This document shows positions 11,838 through 27,089 of a stretch of DNA of 64,000 nt, piece by piece. The stretch lies in assembly GCA_026545225.1 (NCBI GenBank), contig CM048850.1:26341797-26405796 (forward strand), given 5' to 3'. The notes below the pieces were generated by a model. It did not search any database and was not told the DNA's origin. It saw only the letters and a program-made list of their open reading frames with translations. A program made the translations under genes and the position numbers. Positions within the stretch are counted from its first letter, which is position 1. The number at the start of each line of letters is the position of its first letter. Source of the stretch: Cornus controversa. Taxonomy: Eukaryota > Streptophyta > Magnoliopsida > Cornales > Cornaceae.

Positions 11838-13424
11838 CATGATTAAAATGAGATTTATAAATTGAACCATACAAAAATTATTGAGGAGTATAGATTGATT
11901 AAATAAATAAATATATAATTATTATTTTGAAGTCAAAGATGAACCAATTGAGGTTCAATCTCATGATGCATGGAATTAATAGTTTAACCAAAAACATATT
12001 GATTTTAATGGTTTTCAGCTGGTGAGCATATCATACAAAAAAATAATAAGAAATTAATAGTGAACGTGCATATATATATATATGGTAAACAAATCAACAC
12101 ACCAAGGGAAACATATTGATTTCCTAATGAGTATTTAATTTTCTTTCCTTGTGTGCTTTTATCTTAGGAAAAACTACACTTAAATAAAGTTAGGAGGCCG
12201 AAATTACAAAGTGGTCTATTTTAAATTTTTTTTTCACTTTGGTTGAATTAAGAAAATAATTATATATACATTGAAAATTATTATTCATATCCAAAATGTC
12301 ATTCAATCTCTTATTCGAAAATATTAAATTATCTTTCTTAAATTAAATAATTCATTCACTCAAAAAATTAAAAAAATATTTGAAACTGAAACAAATCCAT
12401 AAAGTAAAGCAAAATATATTACATTATACAAGCACTTGTGATTATGTTATTATATAGTAAAGTAGTCAAAACTAGATTGCCTGATATGACCCTGAATGAC
12501 ATCCAACTTCTTTTTCTTTTTAGATTAATGTAAGTGAATATACTTATGGTATCACAACACATTAACTATATATGGATGGGAATGAAGTAGATTTTTCATA
12601 TGTGTTGAGACAACTTTTTGATCTGGTATGCCTAAAAGAATATGCGCATCAGGAAAAGATATTACATCAAAACATGAGGCACAAAGATGAGAAAAATCCA
12701 AATTTCATAAGTAAACTCCTATAAATTTCAAGTATGCCTGCAAATGGAAAAAAAATTTGAGCTTTATCAGCAAATAAGTTATGAGTCATTTTATATATAA
12801 TATGTCTGTTCATTAAATCAAATTAAGACATATTTAAACAAGCACATATGAATTAGATAGTTGATAATGATAACTTAATAAAGTGACTAGTGAAACCGTT
12901 CATCTCATTTAAAAAATCTTAAAATTAAAAATCATTGGCACATGAATTTGCCATACAATTTAAAAATTAGTTCACTAATTTTATTTTATTTTATTTTATT
13001 TTTAATAGTAAAAAAAGTAGCTCACTAAAGGAAAATAAGAGATTATCTAGGCAGTTGTGTTTTGTAATAAATTCGATTTTCTTCCAGACAATGATTTGTT
13101 GGATTTTCTTTAGTCACGCACAATGTTCCTTCAGTCGCACAGGAACCAAACGCATTTTGGACTTGAATAATAATTTTCAATGCATATGTGATTATTTTAT
13201 TTAATTCAACCAAAGTAAAAGATAAAATTTTAAAATTGAGCACTTTGTAATTTAGGCCTACTAAATTTATTTAAGTGTAGTTTTCCTATATCTTATTCAT
13301 TTCCTCAATATAAAATAAATAAATTTTCCTGTTAAAAGTAATAAATAAATAAATAAATAGAGATGGCTTTATAATGTCAAGAATATAGATGAGCATGAGG
13401 TACTGAACTTTCTTTTCCCCCCAT
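11838..13424. other. 1.6-kb AT-rich stretch splitting copy 2 of the repeated module
   Basis: No open frame with a recognisable domain and no clear terminal repeats or target duplication. Relative to copy 1 it is extra DNA; it may be an insertion here, or copy 1 may have lost it. Confidence 0.45.
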
Positions 13425-13944
13425 TAGTACTTTTTTCTTCCATTGACCCATCAAAGACGATCCAAAGTCTTTGTTTAACATGCATAGAGTTCCGCTCGAA
13501 GTCTATGCATGTTTGATGTAAAGATGTGAAAAAAGAAAGAAAAAAAAAAAAAATTAAGATTCATTAGCCAAGTTCTTCAATTATTATATTATAACCTTTA
13601 TTCTTTCCATGCTTTCGCATTGTAATGGCAGTAGTCATAACTACATTAATTAAGATTACTGTACAGTTAGCTCAAAGCAAACAGATTGACTCTATTATTT
13701 TACAACCACATTTTTTAAAAATTTTGGTCATTTCATTATTATTATTTCCATGATTGACGTACTCTGATATCATATATTGCTTTTATTTCTTGAAAAACAT
13801 TAATTAAACATGCCTAGTTTGATTTTTCCTCACATTAGTTCTAGAAAAGTATAGATGCTCGTGCATGTGAGGTACTTTTTTTTTCCATTTTTTCTTTTTC
13901 TCCACTGACCCATTAAAGACGGTCCGAAGTCTTTGTTTTATAAA
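13425..13944. repeat. Repeated module, copy 2, right part
   Basis: Matches 3430-3912 and the second unit at 3930-3990 (shared: CATTGACCCAT, GTCTTTGTTTAACATG, GAGTTCCGCTCGAAGTC, TTTATTCTTTCCATGCTTTC). It holds one copy of the unit amplified fourfold in copy 1. Confidence 0.75.
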
Positions 13945-13945
13945 A

Positions 13946-14115
13946 GGGAAATACTAAATTTCATGAAATTTTATCATGAATTGCTATCATAAATGATGTG
14001 ACAGGTAATAATACCATTAAAATTTTGTATATGAAAAAATTTCATCAATACTAACTCACTATTTAATTATTATATCATTTATAATAAAAATTTATAAAAT
14101 AATTTCATGATATAC
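13946..14115. mobile_element. Short inverted-repeat MITE-like sequence
   Basis: Imperfect inverted arms: ACTAAATTTCATGAAATTTTA on the left pairs with TAAAATAATTTCATGATATA on the right, with ATCATAAATGAT/ATATCATTTATAAT further in. No target duplication was identified. Confidence 0.35.
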
Positions 14116-14439
14116 AGTTTGTGAGAATTTGGGGGAGAATAGACGAAACTTAGTGGTAATTGACATGGCTTCGATGAGATGAGATGAGATTTCCAACTCG
14201 CGAAGAGAGATAACCCAGAAAGTAATTTGTTTTTGATTAACCACATAAATTTTATCTTATTAAATAAAAAAGAGGAGAAGATGAAAAAAATTCATTCACG
14301 TTTTTTTCTCACAAACTCTCTCTCTCTATCACGACTCTTAGACTTTCAATTCCTTTTTTACATTTCTTAGAAGTCCAATTCATTCACGGTCTTTCTCCCT
14401 GGACTTTTATACTCTCTGGACTCTTATGCTCTTCAGGCT

Positions 14440-16350
14440 TTGTCCAAGAAGGAAGTTTGTTCTCATTGTCCCGATCTATGGTTCTACAAAAGAAAGTTCA
14501 ATTTAGAGGAACTTGAAGTTTGGTGAATTATAAGGCTTGCAAGGAAGAGCTCAAACTTGAGGTAGGAGTGTTTCTTCTCTCTTAGTTGTCGATTCTAGGG
14601 TGTTGGTGGATTTGGGATTGTATATGTTATGCTAGCATTTATGGGTGAGTGGTGGGAGTTGGGTGATTTATTCCTTTCCTTTTACATTGTGTAATTATGC
14701 ATGCAAGAGATATCCTTTGTATGGTATATGATGAATTGTGTATTTATACATGCAATGTATATGGACTGAGATCATAATTGATATATGGTGAAATGTATGC
14801 ATATGTGGTTAATATGCATGAATTGTGGCATATATGTGATTATATGGGAATTGTGTAGATGAATGCATGCTAGAGTTACAAATAGCAAGAATGTCCATTG
14901 AAGAACATGAGAATTATATGCTATGTGAAGTATATGTTTCTTATGAGCATGTATGTGTGTATATCGAAGTGTTGTCCAAGTGTGTTATACATGGAATTCG
15001 AAGGTGACCAACCATGTATTTGAAGTGGTGAGAATACTCATAATGGGATGATCATCGAAAATGCCCAATCATACCCCAAGTGCAGTGATCGTCGAAATTG
15101 CTCAATCACTAGTACAAAGCTTATATAATGTTATTAATGTATGACCATTGGAGTTGTCCAATCATACGAGTGTTGTTGGAATTGACCAACACTTTGGTGT
15201 CATCGGTGTTTCCTAACACCACATGATCGTCGGAGTTGACCAATCGTGTCTATGTATCGGATTATGACCGAAGAAGATATAAATATCTCGATGCGTATCT
15301 GTTTTAACTGTTAAACATGTGGTGTGGTTTAAATGCATACTTGTTGAATTGCATTTATAAATTGGCGAACATGAGAGCATTGATATATCTTATGTAGGGT
15401 AGTGACATCATGGTTGCATATCATGTAGGTCGGTGTTGAGTCAATGCCTAGGTAGGTTGGGGCACTCTTACTAAGCGTAGTTGTATGCTCAGCCCTCGTC
15501 CAAAAATTTTTACAGATAAGGCGCCAATGACAGATGGAATATGAACGTTCGAGTGGAGTCCTATTTTGACATTTTGGACTTATTTTTGGAATATCTTATA
15601 TGTGGCTATCCATGCCAGCTTGTGGCATGTTGATTTCTTTATAGTCATAGTCATGATTGAATTATTGGTGTTTTAGGACAATATACATGTAATTCATATA
15701 ATGACTATGAACTTGAAGGACTACACTTATAAGATGTATGAATTTGATTTAAAGTATGAATGGACCTTATGTTTATGTATTGAGGATTTATTTACATGGA
15801 ATGTATATATGAGAATTACCATTTCAAGTATGTTGCATAGATGTATGGATGATTCTAGGGTGCTAGAATGATATTTGAGTACAAAATGGACCAAGTGTAA
15901 ATTTTCAGGATTCTGTAGGGAGGCAATTTCGATCGTGCGAAATGCCCTTTTCGTACAGTTGAAATGCCTTCGATTTTGCAAAATGGTATAGATATTTTTG
16001 ATAGAAGTAAGTCCAAATTCCAGCAGTGTTTTGATAGATCTTCGCATAAACTTCGATTGAGCAAGAATTTTGATCATGCGAAACCTAGTTTTCGATTGAA
16101 CAAAATGAGCACTTCGATTGTGCAAAATCTAGACTTCGATTGTGCAAAATGTTGCAGTCCACATAGTGTTGTATGCATATGTAGGACTAATTATGGGGCT
16201 GTTGAGATTAGTTGGTTATGCATCGTGCATATGCATGTGTAAGAATATGATTAAGATTCCGCAATTAAAATTAAAGGTTAATACAGTTCATTAGGGTTTA
16301 ATGGACGAGTTCACCTTCGATTTTTGGGAGTCAAAAATTGAGGCGTGATA
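14440..16350 (+). mobile_element. Long LTR of a Ty3/gypsy-type element, copy A (fossil)
   Basis: Shares its layout with 38880-41150: an AAACTTGAGGTAGGAGTGTTTCTTC block, a region of repeated 'gatcgtcggagttgaccaa' variants, the ATGACCGAAGAAGAT block, 'catgtaggtcggtg', and a 3' edge GAGGCGTGATA at 16341-16350. No coding region. It looks like a degraded solo LTR of a long-LTR gypsy family; the left edge is only approximate. Both copies are broken and well diverged, hence old. Confidence 0.55.
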
Positions 16351-18668
16351 TTTTGTTATATTTTTAGATAATTTTTCACGTTTCACTTGGATATTTTTCA
16401 TGAAAAATTGTTCAGAATTATTCAACATCTTTCGTGATTTCACCAAAATGATTTCAACTCAATTTTTCACAAATTTTAAAACTTTTCGTTCTGATAATGC
16501 TACGGAATACAGGCAAAATGATTTTCAAAATATTCTCAAACACTATGACATTATTTTTCACTCTTCTTGCCCTAGTACGTCACAACAAAATGGTTGAGCT
16601 GAACAAAAACTTCAACATAGTTTAGATTTGGCTCGATCACTATATTTTAGTAATCTTAGAGTTTTTGGGTGTGCTTTTTTTTTTCTTCATCCTCATGAGC
16701 GAAAAAAATTACAACCTCGTGCTCAGCTCTGTTGTTTTATTAGGTATAAATTTGAATAAAAAGGATATAGGTGTTATGATCCAGTTGCGAGATGCCTTAG
16801 AGTCTCTCACCATGTTATTTTTTGAGAAAATAAAATATTTCATACCTTATCCAAATTCACTGGTATTTCTGATCACCAATTTTCTATCCCTCATTTAGAT
16901 ACATCTGCAGATCTTTTTCTAGATTATCCTTTTATTAGCTCATCAGGTACAGTTGACCACCCTCCTAACTCATCACATATGTTTTAGACTCCTGCAAATG
17001 AGTTCCAATCATCTGTCTCACCTGAGGCCCCTGATACTGCCACTGTTTTGGATCTTCGTTGATCCACTCGGGTAAGAACCTCCCCTGCACATCTTCATTA
17101 CTATCATTGTTATCATACTCTTGCACCCCTTCATGAACCTCACACTTTTTGTGAGGCCTTCTCTAACCCTTTATGACAGCAAGCAATGAAAGAAGAGTTA
17201 GATGTACTTGCCAAGACTCAGACATGGGATCTAGTTGAATTGTCTCTAGGAAAGTCTGCTATTGGATGAAAATGGGTATACAAAATCAAGACTTGTTCAG
17301 ATAGGTCTGTTAAGCACTATAAAGCCCGACTTGTGGTAATAGAGTTCACACAAGAGTATGTCATCTATTATAAGGAGACTTTTGCTCCTGTTGCTCATCT
17401 TCCTTCTGTTCGTACTCTTATTGTTGTGGCTACTTCTAGTCATTGGGAACTTTTTCAGATGGATGCCAAAAATGCCTTCCTCAATGGTGATTTGCTAGAG
17501 GAAGTTTATATGAAGCCTCCTCTAGGTTGTGATCATCCACCTCATCAACTTTGTCGACTTAGGCATGCTCTATATGGTTTTAAACAGGCACCTTGAGTTT
17601 GGTTTGCCAAGTTCAGTTATATTATTTCTCGCTTTGGCTATTCTACCACTATATATGATTCAGTTTTATTTATCTCGTATACTGCAAATAGTATTATTCT
17701 TCTCATACTTTATGTTGATGATATGATTATCATCGGGGATGATACTCAGGGTATCCAGGAACTTAAGAAATTTCTCAACCATCAGTTTGAAATGAAAGAT
17801 ATTGGACCTCTCAGTTATTTTCTTAGTCTGAAAATTATTAGAGCTACTGATGGCTACTACCTCACTCAAGCAAAGTACTATTCCGATCTTCTTTCCAAAG
17901 CTAGCATCACAGACAACAAGATTGATGATACTCCACTTGAGCCTAATGTGAGAGTCACTTCACATGATGGTGAACTTTTTCGTAATGGAACCCTGTATTA
18001 TCAGTTGGTTGGTAGTCTGGTATATCTTACTGTCATCCGTCTAGATATTTCTCACGTTGTTGATATCGTCAGTTAGTTCATGGCTTCACCTAGATCAATT
18101 CACTTTGTTGCTATTCTTTGTATTCTCTGCTATGTCAAGGGTATTATATTTCGTGGGCTCTTATTCTCTCATCAATCTTCATTGGTGCTTCGTGCTTATT
18201 CTAATGTAGATTAGGCTAGAGACAAAACAGATCGCCGTTCCACTAGAAGATATTGCTTCTTTCTTGGTGATTCACTGATTTCTTGGCATAGTAAGAAGCA
18301 GTCTCAATCTAGCACTGAGGCCGAGTATAGAGCACTTGCAAATGCTACTTTTGAGCTTTTATGATTACGATGGCTTCTTCAGGATATTGGTGTTTCTTCG
18401 TCCACTACTACTCTCATCTATTATGATAACAAGAGTGCTATTCAGGTTGTACACAATGATGTTTTTCATAAGTGGACCAAACACATTGAGATAGATTATC
18501 ATTTTATTCGTCATCATCTACTTCGGAATATCTTGTAGTTACGGTCAATCATTTCACATGATCAGATAGCAGATATTTTAACCAAATCTCTTCTACCAGG
18601 GAGCTTTCGAGAGCTTATTTCCAAATTTCAGATGACATCGTATAACCCACCTTAAGTTTGAGTTGGAG
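16351..18668 (+). mobile_element. Ty1/copia retrotransposon internal region (fossil)
   Basis: Integrase-core, reverse-transcriptase and RNase H segments of a Ty1/copia polyprotein follow each other in the plus direction, recognisable from stretches such as FRSDNATEY (integrase), MDAKNAFLNGDL and YVDDM (reverse transcriptase) and STEAEYRAL (RNase H). The 5' part (LTR, gag, protease) is missing; the left edge abuts LTR copy A. It is broken, with roughly ten interruptions, and can make no protein. Confidence 0.9.
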
Positions 18669-18901
18669 TGTTTGAATATATTAGTATATATTTTATATTG
18701 AACATTTTTCGTATCAAATTAGAATTCTTATGATTGGGGGCTTACCATGTATAGGATAACTTGTTCTCCACTCACCTAGCCCTTTCCTTCTCCTATATAT
18801 ATATATATATATATATATGATCTCATTATATATTATAAATATACCATTGATTAATATAATTCAAAGATAATTCACTCTCTCTCTCTCCTCTTATTCTAAC
18901 A
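18669..18901 (+). repeat. 3' LTR of the copia fossil
   Basis: Starts TGTTTGAATATA directly after the purine-rich GAGTTGGAG and ends TTATTCTAACA. The inverted TGTT...AACA ends and 233-bp length are usual for short copia LTRs. It contains a TA run (about 18797-18819). Confidence 0.75.
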
Positions 18902-20264
18902 GTATCTATGACTTATTTTTTTAAAATTTGTCGATATTTCTTAGTTTTCAAAAGTGTCCCACTTGCTCTCTCTCTCTCTCTCTCTCTCTATAAAGCTTCG
19001 AACAAAGGACAACTTAAGTGACAAAGAAAATCGTTCAATTAGGGGCTATGTGGGTCTCTCTTTGGTACCTCTGTCTACTCACCCAATCAATTGGAATCTC
19101 CTACAAACCGACAACCTAAATACAAAAAATTCACAAATTCTGAAAAATCATAGCATTGAAACCGAAATTGCCAGAACCAAACCCCAATCACAAACGCACC
19201 TAACCCGCAAAGTTTATCTTCTACCCCAATGACAATCGCAGTTATGCGTGGACATACGCACATGTATAAATTTTTACTTATATATATATATACCCGCAAA
19301 GTTTTACAATAAGTGTTGGATGTAATTGATATAAAAAAAGACAATTACCAAATAAAACCTAACAATCACATCCAACGATTACTGTGTTTGATGTGAATAA
19401 ATTTCTTACTCACCAATAAACAATATATCATTACTCTTATATTTATACTTATACTTATAACTCTCAAGATTCGCAGTTGTGGAGTAACCAAATCGGATCT
19501 ATATAGCATTACATAACAAATTTGATTTTCATAGTCGTGAATTTTTTTCAACATCGCACGTGAGATAAAAAAATGCAAATGAATTTATAGTGAATTTTAT
19601 TAATTTTATTTTATTGTTTTAGATCATTTACACAAATGGTTATCTATTCATGAATTAAAGAGCTAGTTATTTCTATTTTTAAATTAACAATTATAATACT
19701 ATTATTATCAAAATAAGAAAAAATAATATATATTAGTTTATATAAAATTATCTATTATTGTATTATGTAATATAAAAAATAAAAAAAAAGATGTCACACA
19801 CGTGCCATAAAAATTACAGCAATACTTTATGAATACGTGGTGAGATTTTTTATTTTATTTTAATATTATTATTATTATTATTATTATTATTTTGACAAAT
19901 ACAGCTTTAGCCATAAAAGCAAACCGTCCTTTTAACCAATAGGAAAAGAAAGGAAAAAAAAAAACCGTCCTTTAAACCAATAGGAAAAGAAAGTAAAAAA
20001 AAGAAGATAACATAATAGTGGGTGGGTGTAGATAGAATGGTTTGCATCATTGATGGTTTCTTTCCTTTTAACCTGAAGATGTTTTGCATCCTCACATCTC
20101 TCTCATGTCTGAACAAAAAAATTGATTTATGCATCTGCAGAAAGATGCAAACCATCACAGAGACGGTTTCCTTCCTTCTCTTCCATCTTCGGATAGCCAA
20201 TTTGCATGAAATATCATGATCATCCAATAGGAAGAGTTTCTATTTTTTCAAATGTACCATTTGA
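18902..20264. other. Non-coding DNA with simple repeats
   Basis: Contains a CT run (about 18965-18989), an ATT run (about 19865-19891) and a direct repeat of about 55 bp (units with AACCGTCCTTT...ACCAATAGGAAAAGAAAG at 19921-20000). No recognisable gene. Confidence 0.6.
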
Positions 20265-20265
20265 A

Positions 20266-20507
20266 GACCTATTGATTCTAACGAGGCGATCCTATTACAG
20301 GTTCACCTGTTACAATTTTTACTGCCTAATAACCAATTTGGTCTAAAGTAAGGAATAACCATTTGCACCAAACTCCCAGAAAAACAGACCTATTGATTCT
20401 AACTGGGCGATCCTATTACAGGTTCACCTGTTACAATTTTTACTGCCTAATAACCAATTTGGTCTAAAGTAAGGAATAACCATTTGCACCAAACTCCCAG
20501 AAAAACA
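20266..20507. repeat. Tandem duplication, 2 x 121 bp
   Basis: Two near-identical units beginning GACCTATTGATTCTAAC at 20266 and 20387; they differ at one or two positions seen by eye (GAGGCG versus GGGCG context). Recent duplication. Confidence 0.9.
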
Positions 20508-20514
20508 GCCGTTT

Positions 20515-21045
20515 CTTGTGTGAGGTATACAAGTGAGTATCGGTATTGGTGACCGGTATACTCACACTGGTATACAAGTGAGTATCGGTCACCGTTATAC
20601 AAGTGAGTGAGTATCGGGCACCGGTATACAAACCGTTACACAAGTGAGTCACTTGAGTATCGGTCACCAATATACTCACACCGGTATACAAGTATCGGTA
20701 CCGGTCCTTGTATAGTGGTAAGTATCGACGGTGGTATCGGTTACTGATATGACCGGTATACAAGTATCGGTACCGGTCCTTGTATAGTGGTAAGTATCGA
20801 CGATGGTATCGGTTACTGATATGACCGGTATACAAGTATCGGTGGTGGTATCGGTCACTTGTATAGTGGTAAGTATCGGTCATTCACTAATATGATCGGT
20901 GTACAAATGTGTACAAATGAGTATCGATAGTGGTATCGGTCACTTGTATAGTGATAAGTATTGGTATGACCGGTATACAAGTATCGGTGGTGACAAGCAT
21001 CAAGCACCGATATGAACCGATACCGTTTCAAACAGGCCAGTTCCA
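20515..21045. repeat. Degenerate minisatellite rich in TATCGGT/ACCGGTATAC
   Basis: Units of about 72 bp beginning ACCGGTATACAAGTATCGG recur near 20682, 20753 and 20825, with looser copies on both sides. Minus-strand frames through it (20464-20883) are low-complexity RYRYLYT-like strings and not a gene. Dense repeats of this kind can be subterminal arrays of a non-autonomous hAT-like element; the right edge (AAACAGGCCAGTT) is a possible tip, but no partner end or target duplication was found. Confidence 0.75.
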
Positions 21046-21673
21046 AACCATGATATGTATAAATTTAGATGAATTTAGAGAAAGAGAACACAGTTGGAAG
21101 ATGTGTAAAAAGGCATCATAGTAACTTTGCAACTAATGAATTGAGGTGTTCGACTAACAGAGAACTCCAATAACGGGGCAAACTTAGGAGAGTTGCAATA
21201 AACAGAGGCATTCCTATCCCAACCAAATTAATATAAATTCCGCAATCCAATCACGCAATTTCACCAGGCTTGTACAAGCATGCAAAATCAAGACCCTAGA
21301 TTCAACCTACATTTGGAAGACAAAGCAGATTACAAAAATCTATACGAGGACACAACAAAATCTGACCATTAGTTTTCAGCTATAAAGATTTTGTAACAGA
21401 CAACAAGAGTACATGCTGCTTTTTCATAAAAATAAGTTCATCAAAAACTAACAACATTCATTCAATCGTCCTTGAAATGAAATTTTAACAAGACAAAAAT
21501 AACAAGAATCCTTCTCACATAATAAACAGCAAAATTGTAACCACAAAAAGCACTTGCTACAAAGACCCTACAACCATTCATGACCCCATAGACATCATTG
21601 ATGCCTAGAATGTAAATTCCAAGGCAACACAGAAGCCTACAAGGAAAGAGAGGGTTCCAGAAGTGTGGCATAT

Positions 21674-24485
<2,812 letters not shown>

Positions 24486-24709
24486 TGTTGCTTCCTTTTC
24501 AACAACAAACAACAACGGTTACCTTAAAGATAATTGAGGGACACAATTACACCGCAAATAGCAGAAAGCTAAGCAGTTCAATATATAAATATATATATAT
24601 ATATATACGTACACATATATATACACACATTTGAAGGACATACCTGTCGAAGAGAGAGGTAGCTGCGGAGCTGTTGAGGAAAACGCTGCTTCACTCTCTT
24701 GAAATGCAA

Positions 24710-24718
24710 TTAGGGTTT
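24710..24718 (-). promoter_or_regulatory. Telo-box (AAACCCTAA) in the RPS20 leader
   Basis: AAACCCTAA on the gene strand, about 230 bp upstream of the ATG and just downstream of a TATA-like stretch (24741-24748). Telo-boxes are a known feature of plant translation-apparatus promoters and leaders. Confidence 0.7.
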
Positions 24719-24816
24719 CCGAAGCATTTGTGGTGTGTGTTATATATTCGGTTTCGTGTTTGGGTTTGAGTAATTGGGTGGGTTTGAATGGTCCAGTGGA
24801 CCTAAAAATTGGATCT

Positions 24817-24822
24817 GGCCCA
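24817..24822 (-). promoter_or_regulatory. Site II element (TGGGCC) upstream of RPS20
   Basis: TGGGCC on the gene strand about 100 bp upstream of the telo-box. Site II plus telo-box is the classic combination in plant ribosomal protein promoters (TCP-factor targets). Confidence 0.5.
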
Positions 24823-24839
24823 TTATTGAATGGGTCTAG

Positions 24840-25046
24840 GCTTTAGATGAGTGGATGAAAAAGAAACAAAAAAACATTACAAGAAAATTTGTATAGCAAT
24901 AAGTTAACTCTTTCTTGTAATTATAATTATAATAAATAATATTAATTGGCTGTGAAGCTTTAGCTATTTTTTAGCTCCAAATCCTCACTAACTCGTACCT
25001 AAATGCACATTTGACTAGTTTTCCCAAATCAATATTTATTTTTTAA
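24840..25046. other. Intergenic DNA upstream of RPS20
   Basis: AT-rich, no element recognised; borders the MITE at 25047. Confidence 0.5.
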
Positions 25047-25512
25047 GGGCTCGTTTAGATTGATGGAATTGGAAGGAAAGGAAAAGAAAAGAAAGGATAG
25101 TAATTTTTATGTTTGGATTGTCATTACTAAAAGAAAAGAAATAATTAGGAGTGATTTGGAGGAATAACTTATTCCTCCAAATCTAAAGTGAGAAGATATG
25201 GAGAGAAATGATAAGAATAAGTGAATATTTCATAATACCAAAAATAATCCTAACATTTAAAAAAATAATATTTAAAAAACATTCGGGTATATCTTGTAAT
25301 ATAAACGCAAAAGGCATGATAGTAAATTGATTAAAATGATTTTTTTTTTCTCTCCTTTACTTTTATCAAACAAGAATGTAATCATTTCTTTTCTTTTTCT
25401 TCATAATTTATCCAAACATAAATAAATGTTATTCCCTCTTTTCTTTTCTTTTCTCTAATTAACTAATGTTATCATTTCATTTCTTTTTTCTCTTATTTAT
25501 CCAAACAAAGCC
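25047..25512. mobile_element. Tourist-like MITE between RPS20 and pICln
   Basis: The left end is GGGCTCGTTTAGAT and the reverse complement of the right end GGCTTTGTTTGGAT, with TAA at 25044-25046 and 25513-25515. The body is rich in AAAGGAAAAGAAAAG and its complement. Same overall family as the MITEs at 10990 and 22527. Confidence 0.7.
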
Positions 25513-25515
25513 TAA

Positions 25516-26278
25516 AATTATAACACTTCAAGAATGATTGTGACGGAGAAACTCCTATGCTACAAGAATGGTGTGGATATGACCTCACCAGTTTGGATTT
25601 AATTAAAATCATTTCATCGAAGTCTGATTATTTTAAATTTTAGTTTTCAATAACATCTAACGGTTAAATGGCACACCTAAACATGCTGAGATGACTAAAC
25701 TTTTTGCAGAATTTAACAAAATATGCCGGTTAGGCTTCAATTCTATGCAGCCAAACATCGCCCTAGAAGATTGGACGGATAATTTCAGTCGATTATATTT
25801 TAGTGAACAAATGAAAACAAATATTAGATTTCCATGCATTAGAAGATTTATTTGCCATTGAAACACCCAAAATTAGCTCGAGAATTATATTGTGGGCCTT
25901 TTTGACCTTTCAAATGGTTTTTATGATTATTGAAGTAATTAACACCTCCACGAAAATATTTATTAGTTACCCTGCGCCGCAACCATGCAATCCCTCCACG
26001 CTCAGAAGATTTTGATTTTCTTGACCCTGTTCTAGAATATTATTTATTTTGTAGTTCCATAGTTGTACTTTGAACCCAGAAAATATCAGAAACAATTACT
26101 TGTTACATGCACCTTCCTCACCATTTTAGTACCCCTTTGTCAATTCTCAAACACAGCATTTCACACAATATCTGCCTCTGCCTCTGAGGTATGTCAATCT
26201 CACCAATATGATGCAGCAGCTAGGCCTTCTTGATTGGCAATACAGCTACAGGTTCCAGCAAAAGGCTATCAGGAATTC
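25516..26278. other. Intergenic DNA, nothing recognised
   Basis: No recognisable frame. Donor-like CTGAG|GTATGT near 26190 and acceptor-like CAATACAG near 26245 lie just before the small frame at 26279. Confidence 0.4.
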
Positions 26279-26449
26279 ATGCCTTCAAGTGATCAAAGCC
26301 TTGTGCAGCCATATCGACCAAGAAAAATCATAAGAATGCAGTTGAGAGGGAAGCTAGACTCTTGTTATGACACTTCCAATGATTCGTCTCACCACCATGA
26401 CCAGCCTTTAAAAACTAGGATTGCAAGCTTAATAAACCATGTTTACTAA
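26279..26449 (+). CDS. Possible small open frame, unknown
   Basis: An ATG frame of 56 residues (begins MPSSDQSLVQPYRPRK) in sequence with more balanced base use than its surroundings. The frame is also open upstream to 26234, and splice-like signals precede it, so it could be a terminal exon of a small gene between RPS20 and pICln. I do not recognise the peptide; it is rich in basic residues and ends RIASLINHVY. It may equally be chance. Confidence 0.18.
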   Translation: MPSSDQSLVQPYRPRKIIRMQLRGKLDSCYDTSNDSSHHHDQPLKTRIASLINHVY

Positions 26450-27089
26450 AGGATGCATGGACCCGAAGTAGAAGCGTTCTGTATAGACTTCGGATTATTT
26501 TTTAATCTGACCATTGAGAAGAATTGATGGCCTAATGACAGGTTATCCAGTCTAGGGGTTGGGATTGCTATAAATTCTCAAATCAGCAGTTAATTTTAGC
26601 TAGCATCTGAATCTCAACTATTTCTTGTGACATATTTAAACAATGCTAAGTTTTTTATGAACTTGGCAACACCAACAACTAGATTGATGTAACAATTTAA
26701 AGGAAAACAAAAAACAGCCACCACCTTGATTGATTAGTGCAAGTTGCCAAGCCAGGAAGTTGAACAAACTTCTAACACAACCATTTTGTACAAGTAATAC
26801 CAAATCTACACCTGACACCCTCAACTAGTAAGAATAGACACTAAGTTACAGTCTCTATCAAAAATTAATACCAGTTTCAGTGGTTTCGTATCAGTATTGC
26901 AAATAAATGTGTAATTACCTTCCCCATTTGAAGTCAAATGACACAAATTCAAAGGATAAAACAACTTAAAAGTAAAAAATGTTGCAACTCAAACTAGTGA
27001 TGGAGTTAGAACTATTGTTCACATATACAACAAGAGGAAGTAACATAGGTTGATGGAAATATTTTGAAGATGAAACGAGAAGGAAAGGC

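Noticed and set aside
20464-20883. 139-codon minus-strand frame rich in Y, R and T
   Set aside because: Read-through of the minisatellite; low complexity and no start context or domain.
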